This document shows, one piece after another, positions 10,947-20,091 of a DNA stretch of 64,000 nucleotides. The DNA comes from Ornithinimicrobium sediminis. Lineage in GTDB: Bacteria; Actinomycetota; Actinomycetes; Actinomycetales; Dermatophilaceae. The DNA lies in the NCBI RefSeq assembly GCF_021272345.1, contig NZ_JAJSDQ010000005.1, positions 62,001 through 126,000 of the forward strand, given 5' to 3'. The translations under genes were made by a program, and so were the position numbers. The number at the start of each line of letters is the position of its first letter. Within the stretch, counting starts at the first letter, position 1. Below the pieces are notes generated by a model. It saw nothing but the letters and a program-made list of their open reading frames with translations, had not been told where the DNA came from and searched no databases.

Positions 10947-12130
10947 TGACGATCGTCACCAACGACACCCCCGCCCACGTCGACCCGCAGAGCCGGCTGG
11001 CGACGGTGCCGGACAGCTCCCGCGCCTCGCGCACCGCCTCGTTCGACCCTGCGGACTTCCCGGTGCCCTCCGGACGCGAGGAGGAGTGGCGGTTCACCCC
11101 GGTCGACCGGCTGGGCGCGCTCTTCGCCGACGGTCCGGCATCCGGCCACCTGGAGCGCAGCGTCCAGCTGCCCGAGGGCGTGACCCTCACCGACATCAGC
11201 GGTGAGCAGGCCCGCAGCCTGGCCTCCCGGCCGCCGAACGACCGGGCCGCTGCGCAGGCCTTCGCCCGCAGCGGTGGGGCGGTCCGGCTGGATATCCCGG
11301 CCGAGGCGCAGCTCGAGGACGCCGCACGTATCCGGCTCACCGGCACCGGCGGTGAGCCCGTGTTCGGTCACGTCGTGCTCACCGCCGGCCGGCACAGCAA
11401 GGCCACCGTCATCGTCGAGCACGACGGCACCGCGGAGTACTCCGAGTTCTTCAGCGTCGAGGCGCAGGACGGCGCGGACCTCACCGTGGTCACGCTCCAG
11501 CGCTGGAACGACGACTCGGTGCACCTGGGGCAGCACCAGGCCCTGGTCGGGCGCGACGCCTCCTACCGCCACATCGTCGTCACCCTCGGTGGCGCCGTCG
11601 TGCGGCTGAACAGCAACGTGACGTATGCCGGCCCCGGTGGCGACGCGACGCTGCTCGGCGTCTACTTCGCCGACGCCGGCCAGCACCTGGAGCACCGCTC
11701 CTTCGTCGACCACAACGAGCCCAAGGGCACCTCCTTGGTGACCTACAAGGGTGCGCTGCAGGGCGAGACCGCCCGCACCGTCTGGGTGGGCGACGTGCTC
11801 ATCCGTGCCGAGGCCGAAGGCATCGACACCTACGAGCTCAACCGCAACCTGGTCCTGAGCGACGGCGCGCGCGCCGACTCGATCCCCAACCTGGAGATCG
11901 AGACCGGTGACATCGCCGGCGCCGGTCACGCCAGCTCGACCGGTCGGTTCGACGACGAGCAGCTCTTCTACCTGATGTCGCGCGGCATCGGTGAGTACGA
12001 GGCGCGCCGGCTGGTGGTCCGGGGCTTCTTCGCGGACATCATCGTCAAGATCGGTGTCCCGGAGATCGTGGACACCCTCATGGAGGCCATCGAGGAGGAG
12101 CTGGCGACCGACATGGGGACGCCGGCGTGA
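10946..12130 (+). CDS. sufD: Fe-S cluster assembly protein SufD
   Basis: Partner of SufB in the SufBC2D scaffold. The 394-residue protein has a variable N-terminus with the family-typical PSGREEEWRFTP and a C-terminal beta-helix with HASSTGRFDDEQLFYLMSRG and the conserved RRLVVRGFFADII. It overlaps sufB by one base (TGATG) and the following Rieske gene by four (GTGA). Membership of the suf operon and full length leave little doubt. Confidence 0.97.
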   Translation: MTIVTNDTPAHVDPQSRLATVPDSSRASRTASFDPADFPVPSGREEEWRFTPVDRLGALFADGPASGHLERSVQLPEGVTLTDISGEQARSLASRPPNDRAAAQAFARSGGAVRLDIPAEAQLEDAARIRLTGTGGEPVFGHVVLTAGRHSKATVIVEHDGTAEYSEFFSVEAQDGADLTVVTLQRWNDDSVHLGQHQALVGRDASYRHIVVTLGGAVVRLNSNVTYAGPGGDATLLGVYFADAGQHLEHRSFVDHNEPKGTSLVTYKGALQGETARTVWVGDVLIRAEAEGIDTYELNRNLVLSDGARADSIPNLEIETGDIAGAGHASSTGRFDDEQLFYLMSRGIGEYEARRLVVRGFFADIIVKIGVPEIVDTLMEAIEEELATDMGTPA

Positions 12131-12471
12131 GCGCAGCAGCGCAGCGTGACGGGCTGGTCCGGGTCTGCACCCTGGACGACCTGCCCGAGGTGGGCGCGGT
12201 CCTCGCCGTGGTCGACGGCCGGCGCATCGCGATCGCGCGGGACAGCGCGGGCGACGTGCACGCCATCGACGACACCTGCAGCCACGCCAACGTCTCGCTC
12301 TCCGAGGGCGAGGTGGAGGACGGCACGATCGAGTGCTGGCTGCACGGCTCTGCCTTCGACCTGACCACCGGGCAGCCCACCAGCCTGCCTGCCACCACAC
12401 CCATCGCGGTGCACACCGTGCAGATCGAGGGCGACGTCGTCTACGTGGCCCTCTCCGACGACGCATCTTGA
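12127..12471 (+). CDS. Rieske [2Fe-2S] ferredoxin-like protein of the suf operon
   Basis: A 114-residue small Rieske protein. Cluster ligands are Cys51-x-His53 (DTCSHANVSL) and Cys70-x2-His73 (ECWLHGSAFD), the classic CXH...CXXH pair. Such genes sit between sufD and sufC in many actinobacteria and are often annotated as ferredoxin subunits of aromatic dioxygenases; here there is no oxygenase, and the position suggests an electron-transfer role in cluster assembly or repair. That role is an inference. The GTG start at 12127 overlaps the sufD stop. Confidence 0.93.
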   Translation: MSAAAQRDGLVRVCTLDDLPEVGAVLAVVDGRRIAIARDSAGDVHAIDDTCSHANVSLSEGEVEDGTIECWLHGSAFDLTTGQPTSLPATTPIAVHTVQIEGDVVYVALSDDAS

Positions 12472-12488
12472 GCAAGGAGCACACTGAC

Positions 12489-14544
<2,056 letters not shown>

Positions 14545-14545
<1 letters not shown>

Positions 14546-15003
14546 TGGACCTCTACGGCGAGCTCATCCTGGAGCACTCCAAGCGGCCGGTGCACGCCGG
14601 GCTGCGTGACGGCTTCGACGCCGAGGTGCACCACGTCAACCCCACCTGCGGTGACGAGGTGACCCTGCGGGTGCACCTCGACCGGGCCGGGGATGAGCCC
14701 GTGCTGCAGGACCTGTCCTACGACGCGCTGGGATGCAGCATCTCGACGGCCGCCACCTCGATGCTGGCCGAGGAGTCGGTCGGCCGACCGGTGCGCGAGA
14801 CCCTGGCGACCTACCGCGGCATCCACGCCATGCTGATGTCCAAGGGCGCCGACCCCGGCGACCCCGAGGTCATCGGCGACGCCGTCGCCCTGGCCGGCGT
14901 CGCGCGCTACCCCGCCCGGGTCAAGTGCGCGCTGCTGGGCTGGAGCGCCTACCTCGACGCCCTCGCCCGTGCCGGGGTCGACATCTCCGGCATGAGACCG
15001 TAA
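14545..15003 (+). CDS. sufU: SufU, zinc-dependent sulfurtransferase for Fe-S assembly
   Basis: Accepts persulfide sulfur from SufS and delivers it to SufBCD. The 152-residue protein keeps the three family cysteines: Cys35 in NPTCGD, Cys64 in ALGCSIS and Cys128 in VKCALL, with the neighbouring Asp that completes the zinc site. Unlike IscU it has the SufU insertion between the second and third cysteine. The ATG at 14545 overlaps the sufS stop, so the two partner proteins are made together. Confidence 0.96.
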
Positions 15004-15040
15004 GTACACCGACACTCTGCACCCGCAGGAAGGTTGCCCC

Positions 15041-15367
15041 ATGAGTGAGACCACCGCAGTCCCCAACGTCGCCGACGTGGAGGAGGCCCTCCGCGACGTC
15101 GTCGACCCCGAGCTCGGCATCAACGTCGTCGACCTGGGCCTCATCTACGGCGTGACCGTGGACGCCCAGGCACACGCCGTCATCGACATGACCCTCACCA
15201 GCGCGGCCTGCCCGCTGACCGACGTCATCGAGGACCAGACGGCCCAGGCTCTCGAGGGCCTGGTCACCTCGCACCGCATCAACTGGGTGTGGATGCCTCC
15301 GTGGGGTCCGGACAAGATCACCCCGGAGGGCCGCGAGCAGCTGCGCGCCCTCGGCTTCAACGTCTGA
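15041..15367 (+). CDS. sufT: SufT-type metal-sulfur cluster assembly factor (DUF59/MIP18)
   Basis: A 108-residue MIP18-family protein that helps mature Fe-S proteins under high demand. It shows DPELGINVVDLGLIYGV near the N-terminus, the cysteine-containing TSAACPLTDVIEDQ and the C-terminal PPWGPDKITPEGREQLRALG typical of the family. ATG at 15041 is preceded by GGAAGG, 37 nt after sufU. Last classical member of the suf operon. Confidence 0.95.
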   Translation: MSETTAVPNVADVEEALRDVVDPELGINVVDLGLIYGVTVDAQAHAVIDMTLTSAACPLTDVIEDQTAQALEGLVTSHRINWVWMPPWGPDKITPEGREQLRALGFNV

Positions 15368-15368
15368 G

Positions 15369-15989
15369 GTGTCCGGCCCCCGCCGGGTCGAGGTCGCCCC
15401 GGAGCGTCTGCCCGGCTGGGTCGACGGCTTCGCGGAGCGACACGGCGCGCTGACCTGGGCCCGGGACGAGACGGCATACGTCCTCACGGCCGACGACGGC
15501 AGCACCGCGCGGCTGAGCGGCTGGCACCCCCCCACGACGACGCCGCCACCCGACCTCCCGGGGTGGGCGGCGGCGCCGTCGTCCCTGGGGCTGGTGCTGG
15601 TCCGCAGGGGAGGGTATGCCGTGGGGCGGGCCGCAGGGGAGCGGCTCGTCGCGCACCACTGCGGCACCCGCTACGTGCAGTCGCGCACCGCGGCCGGTGG
15701 GTGGTCGCAGCACCGCTTCGCCCGCCGGCGGGGCAACCAGGCCGACGCGCTGGTCGGGTCGGTGACCGAGCGTGTCCGCACCCTCCTGCTCGGCAGGGAC
15801 CTCGACGGCCTCGTGGTGGGGGGCGACCGCATGCTGGTGGCCCAGGTGCTGCAGGACCCGCGGCTGCACCCGCTCACCGTCCTGCCCCGGCGGGACCTGC
15901 CCGACATCACGGACCCACGCCTGGTGGTGCTGGAGAAGGCGGTCGGTCGCGGTCGAGCCGTCCGGGTCAGCCTGACCGACCCTGCCTGA
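15369..15989 (+). CDS. acVLRF1-family peptidyl-tRNA hydrolase (Vms1-like ribosome rescue factor)
   Basis: Predicted to release nascent chains from stalled ribosomes, as the actinobacterial relatives of Vms1/ANKZF1 and eRF1 are thought to do. The 206-residue protein contains GGWSQHRFARRRGNQ at 110-124; the glutamine at 114 occupies the catalytic position of the GSQ/GGQ-like loop, followed by the basic stretch characteristic of VLRF1 proteins. The GTG start at 15369 is one base after the sufT stop, so it is co-transcribed with the suf genes. Its 3' end overlaps the convergent gene at 15967 by 23 bp. Confidence 0.82.
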   Translation: MSGPRRVEVAPERLPGWVDGFAERHGALTWARDETAYVLTADDGSTARLSGWHPPTTTPPPDLPGWAAAPSSLGLVLVRRGGYAVGRAAGERLVAHHCGTRYVQSRTAAGGWSQHRFARRRGNQADALVGSVTERVRTLLLGRDLDGLVVGGDRMLVAQVLQDPRLHPLTVLPRRDLPDITDPRLVVLEKAVGRGRAVRVSLTDPA

Positions 15990-16932
15990 GCACCTCGTCA
16001 TCCTCGAGGCCTGCCGGCGGAGCGTACCCGTGCGTGCCCAGCCCGGTCAGCAGGGCGGCACCCGTGCCCACGGCACCTGCCGTGAAGAGGGACAGCAGAC
16101 CGACCAGGGGCAGCATCCCCAGGAGCGCGAGCACGAGGACCAGCCCCGCGGTGCCGACAGCCGCCTGCTCCGAGGCACGCAGCCGGGGCGCTCGACGGTG
16201 CAGCAGCCGCTGCCCGACGGCCTGGCCGACGCACACCAGCCCGTAGGCCGTGAGCCCGGCGAGCGGCAGCAGGAGCACGACCGCCAGGGGCAGCAGCACG
16301 AGGGTGAACGCCATCGAGACCAGCAGCGCGGGTGCGGTGAGCAGCACGAGGGTCCCCAGCGCCCCGCTCACGACCGGGTAGCCCTCCGCCGCCCGAGCCA
16401 CCCGACGCACCGGCCGGGTGGCCACCCGGGTCAGGCCCCAGGCGAAGGCCCCCGCGACCAGCGCCCCGACGAGTGCCGCCACCAGCTGCTGGGTGAGGGT
16501 GGGACCGGACGCCGGCTCGCCCCAGACCTGCGCCGCGTCGGCGGCGGTGACCACGCGACCCTGCACCCGGGCGAGCGGGTCGACGTCGAGCGAGCCGTCG
16601 ACCTGCAGCACGTCCCCGGTCACGACGGCCCCCGCCGCCAGGGACACCTCGCCACCCAGGGCGACGACGTCCCCGGACACCTGTCCCTGCACGACCATCC
16701 GCCCCGCCAGGGTCAGCACGTCCCCGCGGTGCTCCGCGCCCTCGCTCACGGTCAGCGAGCCACCGGCGAGGACCAGCGGACCCACCGTGGTCTGGCCGTC
16801 CTCGACGACGTGGGCGTGCTGGGTGACCAGGGTGAGCGAGTAGCGCCCGGTGTCGGCGGGCGTCCCGGTGGCGGCGCATCCGGCGGTGACCACCAGCAGC
16901 ACCATCACCAGGAGCACCCTGAGCGTCCTCAT
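15967..16932 (-). CDS. Bactofilin-like (polymer-forming) membrane protein
   Basis: A 321-residue protein of unknown function. It starts with a signal or lipoprotein-like segment (VLLVVTAGC, Cys19; the -3 position is Thr, so the lipobox is imperfect). Residues about 50-125 form a right-handed beta-helix-like array of repeated short hydrophobic/Gly units, as in bactofilins and YdeK-type polymer-forming domains. Residues about 145-320 hold four or more transmembrane helices. ATG 16932 overlaps the transporter gene stop (ATGA), placing it last in a three-gene operon. Confidence 0.75.
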   Translation of the reverse strand: MRTLRVLLVMVLLVVTAGCAATGTPADTGRYSLTLVTQHAHVVEDGQTTVGPLVLAGGSLTVSEGAEHRGDVLTLAGRMVVQGQVSGDVVALGGEVSLAAGAVVTGDVLQVDGSLDVDPLARVQGRVVTAADAAQVWGEPASGPTLTQQLVAALVGALVAGAFAWGLTRVATRPVRRVARAAEGYPVVSGALGTLVLLTAPALLVSMAFTLVLLPLAVVLLLPLAGLTAYGLVCVGQAVGQRLLHRRAPRLRASEQAAVGTAGLVLVLALLGMLPLVGLLSLFTAGAVGTGAALLTGLGTHGYAPPAGLEDDEVLRQGRSG

Positions 16933-18185
16933 GCGGTGTCCTGCCGGGAGGCCACCAGCAGCACCGCGCTGACCAGGAAGAGGGTCAGGCTGATCGCGGC
17001 GACGGCACGCATGTGGTCGGTGAACGGCATGCCGCCGCTGCGCCATGCCAGGGACAGCGACGTGGACAGGAACGAGGCCAGCCACCCCGACACCCCCACG
17101 CCCACCGCGGTGACGAGGGCGATGGTGCGCGGTGTCGAGAAGTCGGCCCACAGGGTGAACGAGAGCACCGTGTAGATGCTCACCGCCATGGCGTAGAGCA
17201 GGGGGGCGGCCAGCGAGGCGGGCACCTCCGGAGCGACCATGGCGTGCAGCACGTACTGGAGCTGGGCGAGCGCGAAGAGCACGAACACCCAGCCGAACAG
17301 CGCACGCTGCCGCAGGGCTGGGTAGAGGATCCCCGCCAGCGCCGCGGCCAGCACGTGCGCCCCGCCGATCAGCCAGGTCGGCGCGGGGTCGGAGGAGTGC
17401 CACGCGGTGACCATGTAGGTCGGGGTGTCGACAAGGCGGAGGAAGCCGAGGCTGTCGATGAAGTAGATGCCGAACATCAGCAGCAGGGCCACCACGAACC
17501 CACGACCCGGCCACCGGGCCGTGTCGTGCGCGACAGTGAAACGTCCCCGACCGAAGCGGGGGGACTCGTGCTGTCGCGCCAGCGCCTGGGTGAGCGCCGA
17601 GGGCGCGAAGGCCAGCGCTGCCAGGGCGGTCGCGCCCGCGGCCATCGGCCAGAGCAGCTGCTCGGTGAAGCGCTCGATCTGCCAGTCGGTGGTGAGCACG
17701 GCAGCAGGAAGAAACGCCGCCGAGGTGATGACGGCGGCGACCCAGCCTCGGTCACGGGTGGCGACGAGGTCGCAGGTGAGCCCGAACATCGCCGGCACGC
17801 CCACCCCGAGGGCCAGGGACGCGGTCAGGACCCAGAGGGCGAAGGCCCGCTCGCTGCCGACCGCCGGGGCAGCGGCGGTCAGCACGGTCTGCAGCACCAC
17901 CACCAGGGACAGCAGCCGGAGCTTGGTGAGGAATCGTGCGCTGCCCCCGGTCCGGTGCAGCACCACCCCGGCGACGAGGGCGACGACCAGGGTGCCCCCG
18001 GCCAGCACCGCCAGGTGAGCAGCCACCCGGTCCGGTGACAGGCCCACCACCCGGGTGCCGAGGTCGACCAGGCCGAGCTGGACGAAGGTGAGGTTGTAGA
18101 AGTAGCCGCCCGCCACCAGGCCGACGAAGAGCACGTAGCCGAAAGCCGTGGTGCTCGGTCCGCGCCAGGTCGCGACGGTGCTCAC
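16929..18185 (-). CDS. 12-TM transporter-like membrane protein (MFS-like)
   Basis: A 418-residue, very hydrophobic protein with about twelve predicted helices in two halves separated by a hydrophilic loop (QHESPRFGRGRF). It resembles major facilitator proteins in length and layout, but I see no diagnostic substrate motif. GTG at 18185 overlaps the stop of the hydrolase gene (GTGA), and its own stop overlaps the next gene (ATGA), so the three products are probably made in fixed proportion. Confidence 0.75.
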   Translation of the reverse strand: MSTVATWRGPSTTAFGYVLFVGLVAGGYFYNLTFVQLGLVDLGTRVVGLSPDRVAAHLAVLAGGTLVVALVAGVVLHRTGGSARFLTKLRLLSLVVVLQTVLTAAAPAVGSERAFALWVLTASLALGVGVPAMFGLTCDLVATRDRGWVAAVITSAAFLPAAVLTTDWQIERFTEQLLWPMAAGATALAALAFAPSALTQALARQHESPRFGRGRFTVAHDTARWPGRGFVVALLLMFGIYFIDSLGFLRLVDTPTYMVTAWHSSDPAPTWLIGGAHVLAAALAGILYPALRQRALFGWVFVLFALAQLQYVLHAMVAPEVPASLAAPLLYAMAVSIYTVLSFTLWADFSTPRTIALVTAVGVGVSGWLASFLSTSLSLAWRSGGMPFTDHMRAVAAISLTLFLVSAVLLVASRQDTA

Positions 18186-19705
18186 TGCGAGAGGACCTCC
18201 TGGTGGACGCGAGCCATGAGGTCGGCGAAGCGTCCCGGCTCGTGGAAGTTCGGGTTGTGGCCGGACTGCTCGAAGACGACGTACTCGGCCACCGGGGCGT
18301 CGAGCCCGTCGACCCACTCCTGCGCCAGCACGTCCCGCCCGGGCGCCTCGTAGGCACCCGCCACCACGTAGACGGGGACGTCGAGCCGGGGGACGTCGCG
18401 GCGGAAGTCGACCCCCGCGAGCTGGGGGTAGAGCACGTCGTAGGTCTCCGCGATCGCGGCCATCCCGCGCAGCTGCTCCACCAGGGTGTACTCCGCGACG
18501 AAGAGGCTCGCCGGGTACTCCGAGGCGGCGTTGTAGTCCTCACCCCCGGGGAACGCGGACCAGGCGGGGTTGGACGCGATCGCGCCGGGGTAGTCCAGCG
18601 TGTCCTCGTACGGCGGCGGCCCCATCTCGCGCAGGGTCGCCGCGTGCCCCGCATCACCCCGCGCCTCGGCGTCGGCGACGCTCTGGGCATACATCAGCTC
18701 GTCCGTCTCGAACGGGTCGACCATCTGACCGGTGCCGACCACGGCGTGGAAGGACTCCGGTGAGCGCTGTGCCGCCAGCACGGCCAGGACGGTGCCCCAC
18801 GAGCTGCCGACCAGGTAGACCCGCTCCTCGTCGAAGCGCTCCTGCAGGTATGCCGTCACCTCCAGGGTGTCCTGCACCATCCGGTCGACCGTGAGGGTGT
18901 CCCGGGGCTCCAGTGCGGACACGGACTTGCCGGTGCCGCGCTGGTCCCACGTGGCCACGACGAAGTCCTGCTCGAGGTCCTCACCGGACTGGCGCATGCG
19001 GCCGATGCCCGTGCCGCCCGGTCCTCCCTCGAGATAGAGCAGCACGGGGGCGTCGGTGCTGACCCCACGCAGCATCAGCCACTGCTCATGGCCGCCGATC
19101 TCGACGGGGACGAGCTCGGCGATGCTGCCGGGCACCTCCTCACCGGCAGCGTCCGTGACCGCCTCGGTCGAGGCCGGCCGGAGGAGCCCTCCGACCAGCG
19201 CCAGGACCGCCACGACACCGACCGCGAGCAGGACGCGACCGGGCCAGCCACCCCCTGCCCGGGCGGGCAGACGACCCGACCGGCGTGCGTACGCCAGGCC
19301 CAGCCCTACCCCCACCACCAGGGGCAGCAGCATCAGGACGGCGTCCACACCGCGCCCGGCCAGGAGCGTGAGCACGCCGTAGAGGTCACCCACGCGGGGG
19401 GCGTCCACCGTCGGGCCGTCCACCGGGGCACGGGCGACCTCGAAGACGACCATGAAGACCGCAGGGGTGAGGAGCAGTGCCCACCGGGACCGTGTCGACC
19501 AGCCGGCCACTGCCCCCACGAGGAGGCCGAGGGCGACGGTCGCGAGGGCCTGGGTCGTGGTCACCGGGCCCCGGGGCATCAGCCAGCCCACGACCAGAGC
19601 GGTGGGGACCACGACGGCGGCGGCCAGCGCCGGACCGGTCGCCCGCCACCGTCCCGGCGCAGCCGGGGACTCGCTCGTGGTGCGGGTGCTGGTCTCCTGG
19701 AGCAT
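18182..19705 (-). CDS. Membrane-anchored alpha/beta hydrolase (S33 peptidase-like)
   Basis: A 507-residue protein with two parts. Residues about 25-175 carry four or five hydrophobic helices; residues about 190-507 form an alpha/beta hydrolase domain. The hydrolase part has the oxyanion region YLEGGPGG, WDQRGTGKS, the nucleophile elbow GSSWGT and a C-terminal His in FEQSGHNPNF, the arrangement of proline-iminopeptidase (S33) enzymes. The membrane part would hold the catalytic domain at the cell surface or inner face; topology is not certain. ATG 19705 starts the three-gene minus-strand operon. Confidence 0.82.
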   Translation of the reverse strand: MLQETSTRTTSESPAAPGRWRATGPALAAAVVVPTALVVGWLMPRGPVTTTQALATVALGLLVGAVAGWSTRSRWALLLTPAVFMVVFEVARAPVDGPTVDAPRVGDLYGVLTLLAGRGVDAVLMLLPLVVGVGLGLAYARRSGRLPARAGGGWPGRVLLAVGVVAVLALVGGLLRPASTEAVTDAAGEEVPGSIAELVPVEIGGHEQWLMLRGVSTDAPVLLYLEGGPGGTGIGRMRQSGEDLEQDFVVATWDQRGTGKSVSALEPRDTLTVDRMVQDTLEVTAYLQERFDEERVYLVGSSWGTVLAVLAAQRSPESFHAVVGTGQMVDPFETDELMYAQSVADAEARGDAGHAATLREMGPPPYEDTLDYPGAIASNPAWSAFPGGEDYNAASEYPASLFVAEYTLVEQLRGMAAIAETYDVLYPQLAGVDFRRDVPRLDVPVYVVAGAYEAPGRDVLAQEWVDGLDAPVAEYVVFEQSGHNPNFHEPGRFADLMARVHQEVLSQ

Positions 19706-19951
19706 GTCCGTCGCCTTCCTCCGGCTCGGCGTGACGGGCGAGGGCTGTCACGACTCGGGGTGACGGGCCCCGCCACGACCCACTCCGAGCCTCCCGTCGG
19801 GAGGGGGGCGGTGCCAGAGGCGAAGGTCCTGCGCAAGGCGGACCTTCCGCGACAGATCCGGCGCCGTCCTTGCCGCACGCGGGGAGAAGGAGGAAACTGG
19901 TTCCCGCTACGTCAACAAGGTCGGACGGCGGGGGTCCCGACCGACCCGCTC

Positions 19952-20026
19952 GGCGCTTCGGCGCCAGATCCGGACGCGCGCGCATCGCGCCCGAACGCGA
20001 CCTCGCCCCTCCGTGAGGGGGAGGTC
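19952..20026 (+). promoter_or_regulatory. Structured leader upstream of the SpaA-like surface protein
   Basis: The 386-bp gap 19706-20091 holds no gene. Two strong stem-loops lie in its second half. GGCGC-TTCG-GCGCC at 19952-19965 is a stem with a stable UUCG tetraloop. At 19999-20026, GACCTC and CCCCTC pair with GAGGGG and GAGGTC, a 12-bp stem with one bulged G. Neither is followed by a T run, so they look like leader structures or RNA stabilisers rather than intrinsic terminators. A smaller repeat CCTCCC-GTC-GGGAGG lies near 19791. Confidence 0.4.
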
Positions 20027-20091
20027 ACCCGTGACGTCGCTGCCTCGTGAGCAGCACGGGGAGGCGACACCTTCCGTTCCGGAGGAAGACC

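Noticed and set aside
12127-12471. Rieske protein as part of an aromatic dioxygenase
   Set aside because: No oxygenase or reductase genes nearby; it overlaps sufD and belongs to the suf operon.
19088-20050. 320-residue plus-strand frame opposite the hydrolase N-terminus
   Set aside because: Antisense to a coherent membrane-hydrolase gene and without a ribosome-binding site or motif.
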